A stretch of 64,000 nucleotides of DNA, from positions 1 through 64,000 of the forward strand of contig NZ_BCTL01000016.1 of assembly GCF_001571265.1 (NCBI RefSeq). The letters run 5' to 3'. This DNA is from Cedecea neteri NBRC 105707 = ATCC 33855. Lineage in GTDB: Bacteria; Pseudomonadota; Gammaproteobacteria; Enterobacterales; Enterobacteriaceae. How positions within the stretch are numbered: the stretch's first letter is position 1; each line of letters starts with the position of its first letter. Below, piece after piece: positions 1 to 8,822 of this stretch. Made by a program: the position numbers and the translations under genes. Below the pieces are notes generated by a model. That model saw only the letters and a list, made by a program, of their open reading frames with translations, was not told the origin of the DNA and did not search any database.

Positions 1-2
1 CA

Positions 3-80
3 TGTGAAGCAGGACGGGAAGTGAACGGAACCTTAGCCGATCCTTCTGACAGCGCGTTTGTGACTAAAAGCCAGCCCTAA
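3..80 (+). CDS. Possible 3' end of an unidentified gene (partial)
   Basis: One forward frame is open from the window edge to a TAA at 78-80 and would encode about 25 residues ending in FVTKSQP. It would converge with flk, whose stop is only 5 bp away. In K-12 the neighbour on this side of flk is yfcJ, a transporter gene convergent with flk, so the position fits. I do not recognise the peptide itself. The frame is too short to support a call without the sequence to the left. Confidence 0.25.
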   Translation, partial: CEAGREVNGTLADPSDSAFVTKSQP

Positions 81-85
81 GAGCA

Positions 86-1090
86 CTAGATCACCAACCA
101 AAGCAAAATCATCACCACGACCAGCGCAATCAACGCCAGCCCCGGTCTCGCGCTCAGCGCCTTTATCGGCTCAATAATTGCGCTGAACATTGGGTTGTAG
201 ATCGGCTGAATATCACGCACTTCAAGGGTGGCCGGCTGGCGTTCAGCGCGTTTCAAAAACACCTGGTTAAGAATGTCCTGCACCTGCGCGGTGGTCAGTA
301 CCGTTTGCGGCGTGGCCTGGAACCGTTGCTGGCTGTAATCCACCATCTCTTTCCACTCCTGCGGCTCAAGTGGCTGCTTCAGTGCGGCCTGCACGCTGTG
401 CAAAGTAGGGGCGGACTGCTGGCTCAGCGTTTGCCTTGCCTGGAGCCAGGTCGTCAGCGAAGCAAAGTGTTTCGCCGGAATGAGCTCGCCGGTTTTCACG
501 CCGGAAAGCTCAAGCATCGACTGCCAGATTTGTTTCCCTGACTCGCCCGTTGCCGCGGCGAGTTTGGTGACAAGCTGGTTCAGGCTGTTGTGCTCGGCCG
601 GCAGAAGCGGGCGGTCGGTTGCCGGGCGCTGCTGCGGCTGAGGAATCGCGAGCTGGTTGTTTTGCAGCAGCGTCAGCACGGTCTTGAGCTGGTCCGGCGT
701 GAGCTGGCTTAGCGCCGTCTGGCCAAACTGCTGGCGGATAAAGTCGCTCACCGCCTGGCGGTTGTTACCCTGTGGCAGTAAATCGCTCAACTGCTGAATG
801 ATCTGGCGCGTTGCCAGCGTGGTTTGCGCGCTGGTCAGGCGTTGATTCAGGTTTTGTTCTGCGGCCGGGAAATGGCGAGACAGCAGCGGCGTCTCGCTTT
901 TGAGTCCCAGATCGTGCTTAAGCCCCGCCCACACTTCAGCGCTCTGCTGTTGGCTAAGCGCAATGATCCGGGTGATCAAACGCTCCAGCACGGTACGTTG
1001 CTGGGTGGAAAGCGGCTGTTCGCCCGCGGCAGAAGGTGTGGAGGCTGGTTCCCCCGGAGGACGCGGCGTGGCGCCCTGAATGGGTTGCAT
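86..1090 (-). CDS. flk: Flk, flagellar assembly checkpoint / regulatory protein
   Basis: The product is 334 residues, close to the K-12 protein (331). Flk is a cytoplasmic protein anchored by its C-terminus; in Salmonella it takes part in coupling hook and ring assembly to the switch from rod/hook-type to filament-type export. The first ~30 residues are rich in Pro, Ser and Gln. The body is Gln/Leu-rich and largely helical. The last ~19 residues (316-334) form one hydrophobic segment, a tail anchor. It is divergent from pdxB, as in E. coli, with about 114 bp between the starts. The identification rests on position, length, architecture and sequence resemblance. Confidence 0.88.
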   Translation of the reverse strand: MQPIQGATPRPPGEPASTPSAAGEQPLSTQQRTVLERLITRIIALSQQQSAEVWAGLKHDLGLKSETPLLSRHFPAAEQNLNQRLTSAQTTLATRQIIQQLSDLLPQGNNRQAVSDFIRQQFGQTALSQLTPDQLKTVLTLLQNNQLAIPQPQQRPATDRPLLPAEHNSLNQLVTKLAAATGESGKQIWQSMLELSGVKTGELIPAKHFASLTTWLQARQTLSQQSAPTLHSVQAALKQPLEPQEWKEMVDYSQQRFQATPQTVLTTAQVQDILNQVFLKRAERQPATLEVRDIQPIYNPMFSAIIEPIKALSARPGLALIALVVVMILLWLVI

Positions 1091-1204
1091 TATTAAATGA
1101 TCCTTAAGTACGACAAAACATTCGCAAGTAGTTCGTTATGCCCGGACGTCAGATTATGGCACACTATCCGGCCTTATCTCGACGATTAACAGACAGGTAC
1201 TCAG

Positions 1205-2341
1205 GTGAAAATCCTCGTTGATGAAAATATGCCCTACGCCCGCGAACTTTTCAGCCGCCTGGGCGAGGTAACTGCCGTGCCGGGGCGTCCGATTCCGGTG
1301 GATGCGTTAACGGATGCTGACGCGCTGATGGTCCGTTCGGTCACCAAAGTGAATGCTGAACTGCTGGCCGGTAAAGGGATTAAATTTGTCGGGACGGCCA
1401 CGGCCGGAACCGACCACGTTGATGAAGCGTATTTGCAAAGTGCCGGGGTGGCTTTCTCTGCGGCCCCTGGCTGCAACGCGATTGCCGTGGTTGAGTATGT
1501 GTTCTCCTCTTTACTGATGTTGGCCGAGCGCGATGGTTTTGCGCTGAAAGATCGCACCGTCGGCATCGTCGGCGTGGGTAACGTCGGTTCCCGTCTTCAG
1601 GCTCGCCTTGAGGCTTGGGGTGTACGCACTTTGCTGTGCGATCCGCCGCGTGCCGATCGCGGTGACGAAGGCGATTTCGTTTCGCTGGAAACGCTGGTGC
1701 AGGAAGCTGACATCATCACTTTCCATACGCCGCTGTTTAAATCCGGTGAGTACAAAACGCTGCATCTGGCGGACGAGGCGCTGATTAGCCGCCTGAAGCC
1801 TGGCGCTATTCTGATTAATGCCTGTCGTGGCCCGGTTGTGGACAACAACGCGTTGCTGAAATGCTTAAAAGCAGGGCAGAATCTCAGCGTTGTGCTGGAC
1901 GTCTGGGAGCCGGAGCCGGATCTCAACGTTGAGCTGCTGGACAAGGTAGACATTGGCACCGCGCACATTGCGGGCTATACGCTTGAAGGTAAGGCTCGCG
2001 GTACGACGCAGGTCTTTGAAGCCTTTAGTGATTTTATCGGCCAGTCTCAGCAGGTCGCGCTGGATTCACTGCTACCTGCACCGGAGTTTGGCCGCATCAC
2101 GCTGGCCGGTCCGCTCGATCAGCCCACGCTCAAAAGACTAGTGCATCTGGTGTATGATGTGCGCCGCGACGACGCGCCGCTGCGGAAGGTAGCCGGTCAG
2201 CCTGGCGAATTCGACAAGCTGCGTAAGAACTACCTGGAGCGCCGCGAGTGGTCATCGCTTTACGTGCAGTGCGATGACGCGACGGCAGCGAACATGCTGC
2301 AAATGCTTGGTTTTAGCGCAATTCATCATCCGCTGAACTAA
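1205..2341 (+). CDS. pdxB: Erythronate-4-phosphate dehydrogenase PdxB
   Basis: PdxB oxidises 4-phosphoerythronate to 2-oxo-3-hydroxy-4-phosphobutanoate, the second step of the DXP-dependent pyridoxal phosphate pathway. The 378 residues equal the K-12 length. It is a D-2-hydroxyacid dehydrogenase: the NAD-binding GVGNVGS motif is at 123-129, with family catalytic residues Arg208 (in NACRGP), Glu237 (in WEPEP) and His254 (in TAHIAGYT). The C-terminal ~100 residues form the PdxB dimerisation domain. Translation starts at GTG, preceded by a GACAGG-like ribosome site. It is the first gene of the pdxB-usg-truA-dedA cluster, and a hairpin follows its stop. Confidence 0.97.
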   Translation: MKILVDENMPYARELFSRLGEVTAVPGRPIPVDALTDADALMVRSVTKVNAELLAGKGIKFVGTATAGTDHVDEAYLQSAGVAFSAAPGCNAIAVVEYVFSSLLMLAERDGFALKDRTVGIVGVGNVGSRLQARLEAWGVRTLLCDPPRADRGDEGDFVSLETLVQEADIITFHTPLFKSGEYKTLHLADEALISRLKPGAILINACRGPVVDNNALLKCLKAGQNLSVVLDVWEPEPDLNVELLDKVDIGTAHIAGYTLEGKARGTTQVFEAFSDFIGQSQQVALDSLLPAPEFGRITLAGPLDQPTLKRLVHLVYDVRRDDAPLRKVAGQPGEFDKLRKNYLERREWSSLYVQCDDATAANMLQMLGFSAIHHPLN

Positions 2342-2354
2342 GTTTTATCTTCTG

Positions 2355-2394
2355 GCTCCCTGAGGCGCTGTCTCAGGGAGCATCTGTTTTATTT
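2355..2394 (+). terminator. Terminator/attenuator between pdxB and usg
   Basis: A perfect 10-bp stem (GCTCCCTGAG, 2355-2364, with CTCAGGGAGC, 2372-2381) and 7-nt loop are followed by a U-rich stretch (ATCTGTTTTATTTT). It fits partial termination that would lower usg-truA expression relative to pdxB. Because usg follows within 17 bp on the same strand, readthrough is likely. Confidence 0.7.
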
Positions 2395-2410
2395 TCTGGA
2401 GTAAACCAAC

Positions 2411-3424
2411 ATGTCTGAAGGCTGGAATATTGCCGTTTTAGGCGCCACCGGTGCCGTGGGCTCAGCTTTGTTTGAACTGCTTGCTGAACGTCAGTTCCCG
2501 GTTGGTGAATTGTATGCCCTGGCGCGGAGCGAGAGCGCCGGTGAAAACCTGCGTTATGAAGGCAAAACCATCATGGTGCAGGACGCGGCAGAGTTCGACT
2601 GGACTCAGGCCCAGCTTGCATTCTTCGTCGGGGGCGTGGAAGCGTCTGCTCAATATGTGGAAGAAGCAACCAACTCTGGCTGCCTGGTTATCGACTCCAG
2701 CGGCCTGTTTGCTATGGAGCCGGACGTGCCGCTGGTGGTGCCGGACGTGAATCCGTTTGTGCTGAGCGATTATCGCAACCGTAATCTGGTTGCCGTGGCG
2801 GATAGCCTGACCAGCCAACTGCTGAGCGCGTTAAAACCGCTGATTGAGCAGGGCGGCCTGTCGCGTATTCAGGTGACCAGCCTGCTGTCTGCTTCTGCGC
2901 GCGGCAAAGTGGCCGTAGACGCGCTGGCCGGGCAAAGCGCCCGCCTGCTGAACGGCATTCCTATTGATGAAGAAGATCTGTTTGGCCGCCAATTGGCGTT
3001 CAACATGTTGCCGCTGGTGCCGGACGCCGAAGGTAGCGTGCGGGAAGAGCGTCGCCTGGTGAATGAAGTGCGTAAAGTGCTGCAGGATGACGGCCTGATG
3101 ATCTCCGCCAGCCTCGTGCAGTCGCCGGTGTTCTACGGCCACGCCCAAATCGTTAACTTTGAAGCTCTGCGCCCGCTGGCGGCAGAGGAAGCCCGCGATG
3201 CGTTTACCCAGGCGGAAGATATCGAGCTGTCTGAAGAGGGAGAATTCCCGACTCAGGTTGCGGATGCGTCCGGCAGCGGCCATCTTTCTATCGGTTGTGT
3301 GCACAACGATTACGGCATGCCGGAGCAAATTCAGTTCTGGTCGGTGGCCGATAACGTTCGCTTTGGCGGCGCGCTGATGGCGATAAAAACCGCTGAGAAA
3401 CTGGTGCAGGAGTATATGTACTGA
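2411..3424 (+). CDS. usg: Usg, aspartate-semialdehyde dehydrogenase-like protein
   Basis: The 337 residues equal the K-12 Usg length. The N-terminal GATGAVG nucleotide-binding motif (about residues 11-17) and overall fold are those of aspartate-beta-semialdehyde dehydrogenase. However, the segment that carries the catalytic cysteine in Asd (NPNCST) reads VADSLTS here, so the nucleophile is absent. The same replacement is in K-12 Usg as I recall it, so it is a family trait and not damage. No reaction is assigned. The stop codon overlaps the truA start (ATGA), which suggests translational coupling. Confidence 0.93.
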   Translation: MSEGWNIAVLGATGAVGSALFELLAERQFPVGELYALARSESAGENLRYEGKTIMVQDAAEFDWTQAQLAFFVGGVEASAQYVEEATNSGCLVIDSSGLFAMEPDVPLVVPDVNPFVLSDYRNRNLVAVADSLTSQLLSALKPLIEQGGLSRIQVTSLLSASARGKVAVDALAGQSARLLNGIPIDEEDLFGRQLAFNMLPLVPDAEGSVREERRLVNEVRKVLQDDGLMISASLVQSPVFYGHAQIVNFEALRPLAAEEARDAFTQAEDIELSEEGEFPTQVADASGSGHLSIGCVHNDYGMPEQIQFWSVADNVRFGGALMAIKTAEKLVQEYMY

Positions 3425-4239
3425 TGTCCGAAGTGCTAAGCGAAATTCCGCTTCATAAAATCGCGCTCGGCATTGAGTACGACGGCAGTAAATATTACGG
3501 CTGGCAGCGCCAGAACGAAGTGCGCAGCGTGCAGGAAAAGCTGGAAAAAGCGCTGTCTCAGGTGGCTAATGAGCCGATTAACGTGTTTTGCGCGGGGCGT
3601 ACCGATGCTGGCGTTCACGCCACAGGTCAGGTGGTGCATTTTGAAACCAGCGCCGTGCGCAAAGATGCAGCCTGGACAATGGGCGTAAATACGAATTTAC
3701 CTGGCGACATCGCCGTTCGTTGGGTGAAAGATGTGCCGTCTGAGTTTCATGCCCGGTTTAGCGCCACGGCCCGACGTTATCGCTACGTGATTTATAATCA
3801 TCGCCTGCGTCCGGCCGTTTTACAGCAGGGAGTAACCCATTTTCACCTGCCTCTGGATGCGGACATAATGCACCGTGCCGCCCAGAGCCTGTTGGGGGAG
3901 AATGACTTTACCTCGTTCCGTGCGGTGCAGTGCCAGTCCCGCACTCCGTGGCGCAATATGATGCACATTACGGTAAACCGCTACGGCGCTTACATTGTGG
4001 TGGACATTAAGGCCAACGCGTTTGTTCACCATATGGTGCGCAATATCGTCGGCAGCCTGATGGAAGTCGGCTGCGGTAACCAGGCTGAAACCTGGATGGC
4101 TGACCTGCTGGCAATGAAGGACCGCACCAAGGCCGCGGCCACCGCGAAAGCAGAAGGGCTGTACCTGGTGTCGGTGGATTACCCTGACCATTTTGCACTG
4201 CCGCGTCTCCCGATGGGGCCGCTTTTTTTAGCCGATTGA
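3424..4239 (+). CDS. truA: tRNA pseudouridine(38-40) synthase TruA
   Basis: TruA isomerises uridines 38, 39 and 40 in the anticodon stem of many tRNAs to pseudouridine. The 271 residues compare with 270 in K-12. The catalytic aspartate is Asp61 in the motif [13 protein letters not shown]. The ATG overlaps the last base of usg (ATGA). dedA follows 25 bp downstream in the same direction, so truA is an inner gene of the pdxB operon. Confidence 0.97.
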   Translation: MSEVLSEIPLHKIALGIEYDGSKYYGWQRQNEVRSVQEKLEKALSQVANEPINVFCAGRTDAGVHATGQVVHFETSAVRKDAAWTMGVNTNLPGDIAVRWVKDVPSEFHARFSATARRYRYVIYNHRLRPAVLQQGVTHFHLPLDADIMHRAAQSLLGENDFTSFRAVQCQSRTPWRNMMHITVNRYGAYIVVDIKANAFVHHMVRNIVGSLMEVGCGNQAETWMADLLAMKDRTKAAATAKAEGLYLVSVDYPDHFALPRLPMGPLFLAD

Positions 4240-4264
4240 TTGCTGCTTAAGAAAGGAAACTTTG

Positions 4265-4924
4265 ATGGATTTCATCCGTTTTATCATCGACTTCATTTTG
4301 CATATCGACGTGCATCTGGCCGAGCTGGTGGCACAATACGGCGTCTGGGTTTACGCTATTTTGTTCCTGATTTTGTTCTGCGAAACCGGGCTGGTAGTGA
4401 CGCCGTTTTTACCGGGTGATTCGCTGCTGTTTGTGGCGGGCGCGCTGGCTTCGCTGGAAACTAACGACCTGAACGTGCATTACATGGTCATTTTGATGGT
4501 GATTGCCGCCATCATCGGCGATGCGGTGAACTACACTATCGGGCGGCTGTTTGGCGAGAAGTTGTTCAGTAATCCGAATTCAAAAATCTTCCGCCGCAGT
4601 TATCTTGATAAAACTCATGCTTTTTACGAGCGTCACGGCGGAAAAACGATTATCCTCGCGCGCTTCGTGCCGATTGTGCGAACCTTCGCACCGTTTGTCG
4701 CCGGGATGGGGCATATGTCCTATCGCCATTTTGCGATCTATAACGTCGTCGGCGCACTGCTGTGGGTCTTGCTGTTCACCTACGCGGGCTACCTGTTCGG
4801 TAACCTGCCGGTGGTACAGGAAAACCTGAAGCTGCTGATTGTGGCAATTATCGTGGTTTCGATACTGCCCGGCGTGGTGGAAGTTATCCGCCACAAACGC
4901 GCGGCGTCGCGGCAGTCAAAATAA
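4265..4924 (+). CDS. dedA: DedA-family inner membrane protein
   Basis: The 219 residues match K-12 DedA in length and closely in sequence. DedA proteins are polytopic membrane proteins of the VTT/SNARE-associated superfamily, linked to polyprenyl-phosphate or phospholipid handling and proton-motive-force upkeep. Hydrophobic segments lie near residues 5-25, 30-60, 75-95, 145-175 and 190-210. The family motif [14 protein letters not shown] and the [15 protein letters not shown] segment are intact. An in-frame TTG lies just upstream at 4262, but the ATG at 4265 fits both the homologue and the GAAAGGA ribosome site. Confidence 0.93.
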   Translation: MDFIRFIIDFILHIDVHLAELVAQYGVWVYAILFLILFCETGLVVTPFLPGDSLLFVAGALASLETNDLNVHYMVILMVIAAIIGDAVNYTIGRLFGEKLFSNPNSKIFRRSYLDKTHAFYERHGGKTIILARFVPIVRTFAPFVAGMGHMSYRHFAIYNVVGALLWVLLFTYAGYLFGNLPVVQENLKLLIVAIIVVSILPGVVEVIRHKRAASRQSK

Positions 4925-5062
4925 TACGCGGCAGCGGTTCGACCACTTTTTTATCCAAAGTCGCGGGCCGTTGTGTTTTAATGAGCACCATTTATGGTCT
5001 GGGGCAGGGAAAACTGCCACAGAAAAGCTGGTATCGACCAGGTTCAAGCAGAAAGGTCATCA

Positions 5063-5983
5063 ATGAGCTGGATTGAACGAATTCTCAATAAGAGCAATAT
5101 CACTCCCACCCGTAAGGCGAGCATCCCTGAAGGGGTGTGGACCAAGTGCGATAGCTGCGGCCAGGTCCTGTACCGCGCCGAGCTGGAACGCAATCTTGGC
5201 GTCTGCCCTAAGTGCGATCACCACATGCGTATGTCGGCCCGCGATCGCCTGCATAGCCTGTTAGATGAAGGCACAATGGTGGAATTGGGGAGCGAGCTTG
5301 AGCCAAAAGATTTGCTGAAGTTCCGTGACTCCAAGAAGTACAAAGATCGTCTGGTTAGCGCGCAGAAAGAGACCGGCGAGAAAGACGCGCTGGTAGTAAT
5401 GAAAGGTACCCTGCACGGTATGCCTGTTGTTGCGGCGGCCTTCGAGTTCTCCTTTATGGGCGGCTCAATGGGTTCTGTGGTCGGCGCGCGTTTTGTTCGT
5501 GCCGTTGAGCAGGCGCTGGAAGACAACTGCCCGATGGTGTGCTTCTCCGCCTCCGGCGGGGCGCGTATGCAGGAAGCGCTGATGTCGCTGATGCAGATGG
5601 CGAAAACCAGCGCTGCGCTGGCAAAAATGCAGGAACGCGGTCTGCCGTACATCTCCGTGCTGACTGACCCAACCATGGGCGGCGTTTCTGCAAGCTTCGC
5701 GATGCTGGGTGACCTGAATATCGCCGAGCCGAAGGCGCTGATCGGCTTTGCCGGTCCACGCGTTATCGAGCAAACCGTTCGTGAAAAACTGCCGCCGGGC
5801 TTCCAGCGCAGTGAGTTCCTGATCGAAAAAGGCGCTATCGACATGATCGTTCGTCGCCCGGAAATGCGCCTGAAACTGGCGAGCATCCTGGCGAAGTTTA
5901 TGAATCTGCCGGCGCCAAACCCGGAAGCCCCGCGTGAGCCCATCGTGGTTCCGCCAGCACCGGAACAGGGTCAAGAGGCCTGA
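5063..5983 (+). CDS. accD: Acetyl-CoA carboxylase carboxyltransferase subunit beta AccD
   Basis: AccD pairs with AccA to form the carboxyltransferase that moves CO2 from carboxybiotin to acetyl-CoA, making malonyl-CoA for fatty acid synthesis. The 306 residues include an N-terminal zinc ribbon with Cys29, Cys32, Cys48 and Cys51 and a crotonase-like carboxyltransferase core with the GGSMGSVVG and [10 protein letters not shown] motifs. The frame is open upstream from 4994, but the ATG at 5063 has a GAAAGG ribosome site and begins MSWIER like the homologues. The gene is separated from dedA by 138 bp, room for its own promoter. Confidence 0.97.
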   Translation: MSWIERILNKSNITPTRKASIPEGVWTKCDSCGQVLYRAELERNLGVCPKCDHHMRMSARDRLHSLLDEGTMVELGSELEPKDLLKFRDSKKYKDRLVSAQKETGEKDALVVMKGTLHGMPVVAAAFEFSFMGGSMGSVVGARFVRAVEQALEDNCPMVCFSASGGARMQEALMSLMQMAKTSAALAKMQERGLPYISVLTDPTMGGVSASFAMLGDLNIAEPKALIGFAGPRVIEQTVREKLPPGFQRSEFLIEKGAIDMIVRRPEMRLKLASILAKFMNLPAPNPEAPREPIVVPPAPEQGQEA

Positions 5984-5993
5984 TTCGCAACTA

Positions 5994-6026
5994 AGGGCAG
6001 GCCGGCAGGTTCTGCCCTTTTTCTTT
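5994..6026 (+). terminator. Intrinsic terminator after accD
   Basis: AGGGCAG (5994-6000) pairs with CTGCCCT (6012-6018), followed by TTTTTCTTT. It lies 10 bp after the accD stop and 22 bp before folC, so folC is partly insulated from accD transcription. Confidence 0.8.
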
Positions 6027-6048
6027 ATGTGCATGTTAAGTGGGCATC

Positions 6049-7317
6049 ATGGACAAAGACCTTATTCCTCAAGCCACGTCGCCCCTGGCCACGTGGCTTT
6101 GCTATCTTGAAAACCTTCACTCCTCCACCATCGATATGGGCCTTGAGCGCATCAGCAACGTTGCGCGCAAGCTCGATGTACTGAAACCTGCGCCAACGGT
6201 GTTTACCGTAGCCGGCACCAACGGGAAGGGCACCACATGCCGTACGCTTGAAACCGTGTTGATGGCGGACGGCTATCGCGTAGGGGTTTACAGCTCGCCG
6301 CACCTGGTGCGTTACACCGAGCGAGTGCGGATTCAGGGTGAAGAATTACCCGAAGCCCTGCATACCGCCTCGTTTGCCGAAATAGAGGCCGCGCGCGGAG
6401 ATATTTCCTTAACCTATTTTGAATACGGAACGCTCTCGGCCTTGCTATTGTTTAAGCAGCAGGCAGTAGACGTGGTGATTCTTGAAGTGGGCCTTGGCGG
6501 GCGTCTGGATGCCACCAATATTGTGGATTCCGATGTGGCCGTGGTGACCAGCATCGCGCTCGATCACACCGACTGGCTTGGCCCGGATCGTGAGAGCATT
6601 GGCCGTGAAAAAGCCGGTGTCTTCCGCAGAGATAACCCGGCGATTGTGGGCGAGCCGGATATGCCGCATACGATTGCCGATGTTGCTCAGGAGAAAGGCG
6701 CGCTGCTGCTGCGTCGCGGAGTTGACTGGGATTATGAGGTGAACGCCACGGGCTGGATGTTCCGGGATGCTAACGGCGAGCTGCGCGATCTGCTGTTGCC
6801 GCTGGTTCCACAGCCAAATGCCGCCACGGCGCTCGCCGCTTTGCGCGCAAGTAAACTGAACGTGAGTGAAAACGCGATACGCTATGGCATTGAGCATGCC
6901 ACGCTGCCCGGGCGCTTCCAGATAGTTTCTCAGGCACCTCGCGTTATTCTTGACGTGGCCCATAATCCACATGCGGCGGCTTACCTTGCCGGTCGCCTGG
7001 CGGCGTTACCGAAACAGGGGCGAGTGCTGGCGGTGATTGGCATGCTTCACGATAAAGACATTGCCGGAACGCTTGCCTGTTTGTCGCCTCAGGTCGATAG
7101 CTGGTATTGTGCTCCGCTGGAGGGGCCGCGAGGCGCAAGCGCTGAGCAGCTGATCGCCCATCTTGGTCACGGCAGGACGTTTGCAAGCGTAGCGGACGCC
7201 TGGCACGCGGCGATGGCAGAAGCGACGGCTGAAGATACCGTGTTGGTGTGTGGTTCGTTCCACACGGTGGCCCATGTAATGGAAGTACTGGACGCGGGGA
7301 GAGCAGGTGGCGAGTAA
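6049..7317 (+). CDS. folC: Bifunctional folylpolyglutamate synthase / dihydrofolate synthase FolC
   Basis: FolC adds L-glutamate to dihydropteroate to make dihydrofolate and then extends the polyglutamate tail. The 422 residues equal the K-12 length when translation begins at the ATG at 6049; a GTG at 6040 is in frame but has no better ribosome site. The ATP-binding loop GTNGKGT is at 56-62, the EVGLGGRLDATN motif follows near residues 145-157, and the C-terminal domain has DVAHNPHA. The 3' end overlaps dedD by 11 bp, which implies coupled translation. Confidence 0.97.
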   Translation: MDKDLIPQATSPLATWLCYLENLHSSTIDMGLERISNVARKLDVLKPAPTVFTVAGTNGKGTTCRTLETVLMADGYRVGVYSSPHLVRYTERVRIQGEELPEALHTASFAEIEAARGDISLTYFEYGTLSALLLFKQQAVDVVILEVGLGGRLDATNIVDSDVAVVTSIALDHTDWLGPDRESIGREKAGVFRRDNPAIVGEPDMPHTIADVAQEKGALLLRRGVDWDYEVNATGWMFRDANGELRDLLLPLVPQPNAATALAALRASKLNVSENAIRYGIEHATLPGRFQIVSQAPRVILDVAHNPHAAAYLAGRLAALPKQGRVLAVIGMLHDKDIAGTLACLSPQVDSWYCAPLEGPRGASAEQLIAHLGHGRTFASVADAWHAAMAEATAEDTVLVCGSFHTVAHVMEVLDAGRAGGE

Positions 7318-7999
7318 GTTTCAAAACCGATTAGTCGGAACCATTATTCTGGTCGCACTGGGCGTTATTGTGCTGCCAGGTTTGCTGGACGGGCAGAAAA
7401 AACATTATCAGGACGAGTTCGCCGCCATTCCTTTGGTGCCAAAACCAGGGGACAGCGACGAGCCTGATATGCTGCCTTCGGCCACCCAGGCGCTGCCTTC
7501 GCAGCCACCGGAAGGGGCCGCAGAAGAGGTGAGAGCCGGGGCCGCAGTGCCGCCGGGGCTGAATAACGGCGCCATTCCGGACGAAGGAACTGCGGGTGCT
7601 GACGAAGTACCTGCGGCACGTGAACAGCCTAAGCCACAGCCGGTGCAGGAAAAACCAAAGCCGAAGCCCGTGGAGAAACCGCAGCCTAAACCTGTGGTTG
7701 ATAACCAGGCCGAGCAGCCAGCGAAGACGGAAAAACCAGCCGACAAAGCACCGACCGGGCAAGCGTATGTGGTGCAGCTTGGCGCATTGAAAAATGCGGA
7801 CAAAGTGAATGAAATTGTTGGTAAACTGCGCGGGGCCGGATTCAAGGTTTACACCTCACCGACAACGCCTGTGCAGGGGAAAATCACCCGTATTCTGGTT
7901 GGGCCTGATGCCTCGAAAGATAAGCTGAAGTCCTCGCTGGGCGAGCTGAATTCTCTGTCTGGCCTGAACGGCGTGGTGATGAACTACTCGCCGCGGTAG
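7307..7999 (+). CDS. dedD: DedD, SPOR-domain cell division protein
   Basis: DedD is a bitopic inner membrane protein recruited to the septum through its SPOR domain, which binds denuded peptidoglycan. The 230 residues show a short cytoplasmic start, one membrane segment at about 9-26, a long Pro/Lys/Glu-rich periplasmic linker (about 100-148, repeated KPKP-type units) and a C-terminal SPOR domain (about 150-228, YVVQLGALKN start, RILVGP). It is about 10 residues longer than K-12 DedD, with the difference in the linker. The start is GTG inside the end of folC. Confidence 0.95.
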   Translation: MASKFQNRLVGTIILVALGVIVLPGLLDGQKKHYQDEFAAIPLVPKPGDSDEPDMLPSATQALPSQPPEGAAEEVRAGAAVPPGLNNGAIPDEGTAGADEVPAAREQPKPQPVQEKPKPKPVEKPQPKPVVDNQAEQPAKTEKPADKAPTGQAYVVQLGALKNADKVNEIVGKLRGAGFKVYTSPTTPVQGKITRILVGPDASKDKLKSSLGELNSLSGLNGVVMNYSPR

Positions 8000-8008
8000 C
8001 GGTTTGTG

Positions 8009-8104
8009 ACCCTCACCCCGGCCCTCTCCCTGGAAGGGAGAGGGGGAAAGTCATCACTCCTAACGATTCCCTCGCCCCTTTGGGGAGAGGGTTAGGGTGA
8101 GGGG
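8009..8104. repeat. REP-like palindromic repeat, copy A (double)
   Basis: CCCTCACCC (8010-8018) and GGGTGAGGG (8095-8103) form the outer arms. Inside are two hairpins: CCCTCTCCC..GGGAGAGGG (8022-8044) and a shorter one around 8071-8090. It begins just after the dedD stop. It is the largest of seven related intergenic copies in this window. Confidence 0.8.
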
Positions 8105-8165
8105 AAAAACGACGCCATACCGCCACTTCGCCTCTAAAAGGTGAGGGCAAAACAGGCACTTTTTT

Positions 8166-8200
8166 AATGGCGTTGATGCTTTTTTCAACGCCATTATTTA
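8166..8200 (+). terminator. Hairpin downstream of dedD, possible terminator
   Basis: An 11-bp perfect stem, AATGGCGTTGA (8166-8176) with TCAACGCCATT (8185-8195), is followed by ATTTATTTA. The U tract is interrupted, so termination is plausible but not certain. It lies between the REP-like repeat and the PurR box. Confidence 0.5.
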
Positions 8201-8224
8201 TTTACGCGGGGGAAGGAAATCCCT

Positions 8225-8240
8225 ACGCAAACGTTTTCTT
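8225..8240. promoter_or_regulatory. PurR operator upstream of cvpA-purF
   Basis: ACGCAAACGTTTTCTT fits the PurR consensus ACGCAAACGTTTNCGT at 14 of 16 positions. K-12 cvpA-purF is repressed by PurR with hypoxanthine or guanine at the same location. A TAGAAT -10-like hexamer follows at 8248-8253, so the box overlaps the promoter. Confidence 0.9.
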
Positions 8241-8298
8241 TTTCTGTTAGAATTCGCCCCGAACTGGACGTCAGGGCAATTTATCACGAGATTTTTTC

Positions 8299-8784
8299 AT
8301 GGTCTGGATAGATTACGCCATCATTGCGGTTATCGGTTTTTCTTGTCTGGTAAGCGTAATACGTGGGTTTGTGAAGGAAGCGTTATCGCTTGTGACCTGG
8401 GGATGTGCTTTCTTTGTCGCCAGTCATTACTACACTTATCTGTCAGTCTGGTTCACTGGCTTTGAAGACGAACTGGTACGTAATGGGATAGCTATCGCGG
8501 TGCTGTTTATCGCGACGCTGATTGTCGGTGCGATAGTCAATTATGTGATTAGCGCGCTGGTGCAAAAAACCGGCCTGTCGGGTACAGACAGGGTGTTGGG
8601 GATCTGCTTTGGCGCCTTACGTGGCGTGCTGATCGTCTCCGCCATTCTGTTCTTCCTGGATACCTTTACCGGTTTTTCAAAAAGCGATGACTGGCAAAAG
8701 TCGCAGCTTATCCCGCAATTCAGTTTCATCATCAGATGGTTCTTTGACTATCTGCAAAGCTCGTCAAGTTTCTTGCCCCGCTAA
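8299..8784 (+). CDS. cvpA: CvpA, inner membrane colicin V production protein
   Basis: The 161 residues (K-12: 162) form four predicted membrane segments at about 5-22, 30-48, 65-88 and 105-122. CvpA is needed for colicin V secretion and has been linked to envelope stress and bile resistance; its molecular activity is not settled. It is the promoter-proximal gene of the cvpA-purF operon behind the PurR operator. A small hairpin, CCCCGC..GCGGGG, spans its stop codon (8776-8795) ahead of purF. Confidence 0.95.
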   Translation: MVWIDYAIIAVIGFSCLVSVIRGFVKEALSLVTWGCAFFVASHYYTYLSVWFTGFEDELVRNGIAIAVLFIATLIVGAIVNYVISALVQKTGLSGTDRVLGICFGALRGVLIVSAILFFLDTFTGFSKSDDWQKSQLIPQFSFIIRWFFDYLQSSSSFLPR

Positions 8785-8822
8785 TCGTAGCGGGGGGTGT
8801 GGCTTAATGAGGAAAAGACAAC

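Noticed and set aside
4994-5062. N-terminal extension of accD by 23 codons
   Set aside because: The extension has no homology to AccD, and the ATG at 5063 has a good ribosome site and the expected MSWIER start.
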